From JACDAE01 sp963717195 (lineage in GTDB: Bacteria > Chloroflexota > Ktedonobacteria > Ktedonobacterales > Ktedonobacteraceae), in contig CAVQVR010000020.1 in assembly GCA_963717195.1 (NCBI GenBank), forward strand, positions 62,001 to 126,000: DNA of 64,000 nt, in the 5' to 3' direction. The notes below the pieces were generated by a model. The model was not told the DNA's origin. It did no database searches and saw only the letters and a list, made by a program, of their open reading frames with translations. The translations under genes were made by a program, and so were the position numbers. This document shows positions 62,810 through 64,000 of the stretch, piece after piece. The first letter of the stretch is position 1. Every line of letters starts with the position of its first letter.

Positions 62810-64000
62810 TCAGGAAAAACTACCGGACTGGGGTAGGAGACTATCATCTTCGCTTGCACGCACCCATATGCGCATTTCACCGGGTTCGCGCTGATCCCAG
62901 GCATAATAGGGGATCGCGGTCAGCGTATAGGGTATAGATGCAGGAGGTGTAGTACGATAGAGCGTATCAGTCCAATCGGAGGTTTCTAGCGCCCGGACCA
63001 CGCTTCTGAGCAAGGTGATCCCACCCAGAAGGTCGGGTACAAACTGTTTCTCAAAAGTCGCGTCAACTGGAACGTAAATCTGGTGCAATGGGAGCGCATT
63101 ATCGCTGCTTTCCAGGCAGTAGAGCAATGGGCCTGAGCGCAGAGCGATGTTTCCTACATTCTCGCCTATGGCCGGATGCGGATAGATACGCTCAACAGGC
63201 ATATCCAGGGATAGAACCAGGATATCGCCGTGTTGCCAGGTGCGTGTAATGCGTGCATAACCTTTACGTACCTCGAAGGGTATGTCCTTGCCCCCCAGTG
63301 TCAGGTGAGCATTCGGGCACCAGCCTGGAATGCGCAGGTGCAGCCCAAATCTGGTGGGTTTGTCCAGCTCTATCTCAAAACGCACCTCTCCATCCCAGGG
63401 ATAGTTGGTCTGCTGGTGCAAGATGACCTGGTGGGGGCCGATGGAGAGCGTGCTGGTGCACTGAGCGTACAGATGCACTAGAATATCGCTATCGGTAACG
63501 CCATAGAGGTAGCTTCCCAGCGAGAGCAGCAGGCGGGCGATATTGGGTGGGCAGCACGCGCATTTGTACCAGGGTTGGCGATGATGCTTTCCCTGGCTCG
63601 CCAGCGGGTTCACATAGAAAAAAGAGGTGCCATCGAGTGAGATCCCACTCAAGACACCATTATAGAGTGCCTGTTCCAATACGTCGGCATAACGGTGATC
63701 AGCGTCCAGTTGCAGTAAACGCTGGCTCCACATTACCAGACCTATCGCCGCGCATGTCTCTGCATACGCGGATGAGTTGGGCAAATCGTAATCGGCGGTA
63801 AAGCCCTCGTTGCCCTCCGAGGAACCCAGACCGCCAGTGATATACAGGCGTTTTGAGTTGAGATGTTCCCAGATATCTTTGCAGGTCTCGTACAGGCTTT
63901 CATCATTCAATTCACACGCGAGATCGGCGACCGCGCTGAACAGGTACATCGCGCGTACGGCGTGTCCCACAATCTCATGCTGTTCGCGCACTAGCACATG
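62810..64000 (-). CDS. GH127 beta-L-arabinofuranosidase (DUF1680), C-terminal part, cut by window
   Basis: The frame is open to the window edge, where HVLVREQHEIVGHAVRAMY continues a longer protein, so the start is outside. Catalytic elements: the Glu near YITGGLGSSEGNEGF, and the Zn-binding/nucleophile cysteine cluster CACCPPNIARLL. The C-terminal beta domains follow (RITRTWQHGDILVLSLDMP). The family removes beta-L-arabinofuranose from hydroxyproline-rich proteins or pectin. No signal peptide can be judged here. It lies 53 bases from the divergent end of the GH39-like gene start. Confidence 0.88.
   Translation of the reverse strand, partial: HVLVREQHEIVGHAVRAMYLFSAVADLACELNDESLYETCKDIWEHLNSKRLYITGGLGSSEGNEGFTADYDLPNSSAYAETCAAIGLVMWSQRLLQLDADHRYADVLEQALYNGVLSGISLDGTSFFYVNPLASQGKHHRQPWYKCACCPPNIARLLLSLGSYLYGVTDSDILVHLYAQCTSTLSIGPHQVILHQQTNYPWDGEVRFEIELDKPTRFGLHLRIPGWCPNAHLTLGGKDIPFEVRKGYARITRTWQHGDILVLSLDMPVERIYPHPAIGENVGNIALRSGPLLYCLESSDNALPLHQIYVPVDATFEKQFVPDLLGGITLLRSVVRALETSDWTDTLYRTTPPASIPYTLTAIPYYAWDQREPGEMRIWVRASEDDSLLPQSGSFS

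Overview
The window looks like a chromosomal segment of a Ktedonobacteria-type Chloroflexota bacterium. This is inferred from gene style: HTH-NB-ARC STAND proteins, PknB-type kinases with extracellular sensor domains, HD-GYP and DUF4012 proteins, a carotenoid glycoside cluster, and secreted plant-polysaccharide glycosidases with lectin modules. No 16S rRNA gene or marker phylogeny is available here, so the placement is an inference. Base composition is balanced and many promoters are near the sigma-A consensus.

Layout. (1) 1-1818 and 15093-16618 are two direct copies of a module: a leftward gene for an adaptor-like protein and a rightward gene for a secreted protein with two C-terminal repeats. 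They bracket about 13 kb. (2) Inside lie two divergent operons: leftward a ribose-class sugar ABC importer with a DUF2291 lipoprotein (1976-6495), rightward a TIM-barrel isomerase, split transketolase, FGGY kinase and SorC regulator (6918-12215). Together they form a complete import-isomerise-phosphorylate-transketolase route that best fits a branched or rare pentose such as D-apiose. Two consensus promoters face apart, each followed at the same distance by the same 13-base inverted repeat, a likely SorC operator. (3) 12.3-16.6 kb holds decayed genes, including an HTH-NB-ARC gene. (4) 16.9-25 kb: a probable pseudokinase with a discoidin sensor domain, a secreted protein, HD-GYP phosphodiesterase, aldo/keto reductase and a canonical Ser/Thr kinase. 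(5) 25-31 kb: a broken ferritin-like gene, two tRNA-Ser genes, rnhB, rplS, rpsT and a trans-sulfuration enzyme. (6) 31.6-37.5 kb: carotenoid desaturase, CruF-like protein, glycosyltransferase and acyltransferase. (7) 37.6-54 kb: housekeeping and accessory genes (LysE, Ycf48-like, rhomboid, hflX, CvpA, arabinofuranosidase, VIT1, PPK2, HAD, DUF4097, nucleotidyltransferase), with many short hairpin repeats. (8) 54.4-60.9 kb: a DUF4012 membrane protein and a giant protein fusing an N-terminal CHAT caspase-like protease to a complete Clp unfoldase. (9) 61-64 kb: a GH39-like enzyme with a ricin-type lectin and a partial GH127 beta-L-arabinofuranosidase.

The three glycosidases and the sugar operon together suggest use of pectin or hemicellulose side chains. 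The most novel item is the CHAT-Clp fusion: an apparent protease and AAA+ unfoldase in one chain under its own consensus promoter. Four genes each contain a single +1 frame disruption (ABC ATPase, alpha/beta hydrolase, ferritin-like, glycosyltransferase), so either assembly error or real decay must be considered.
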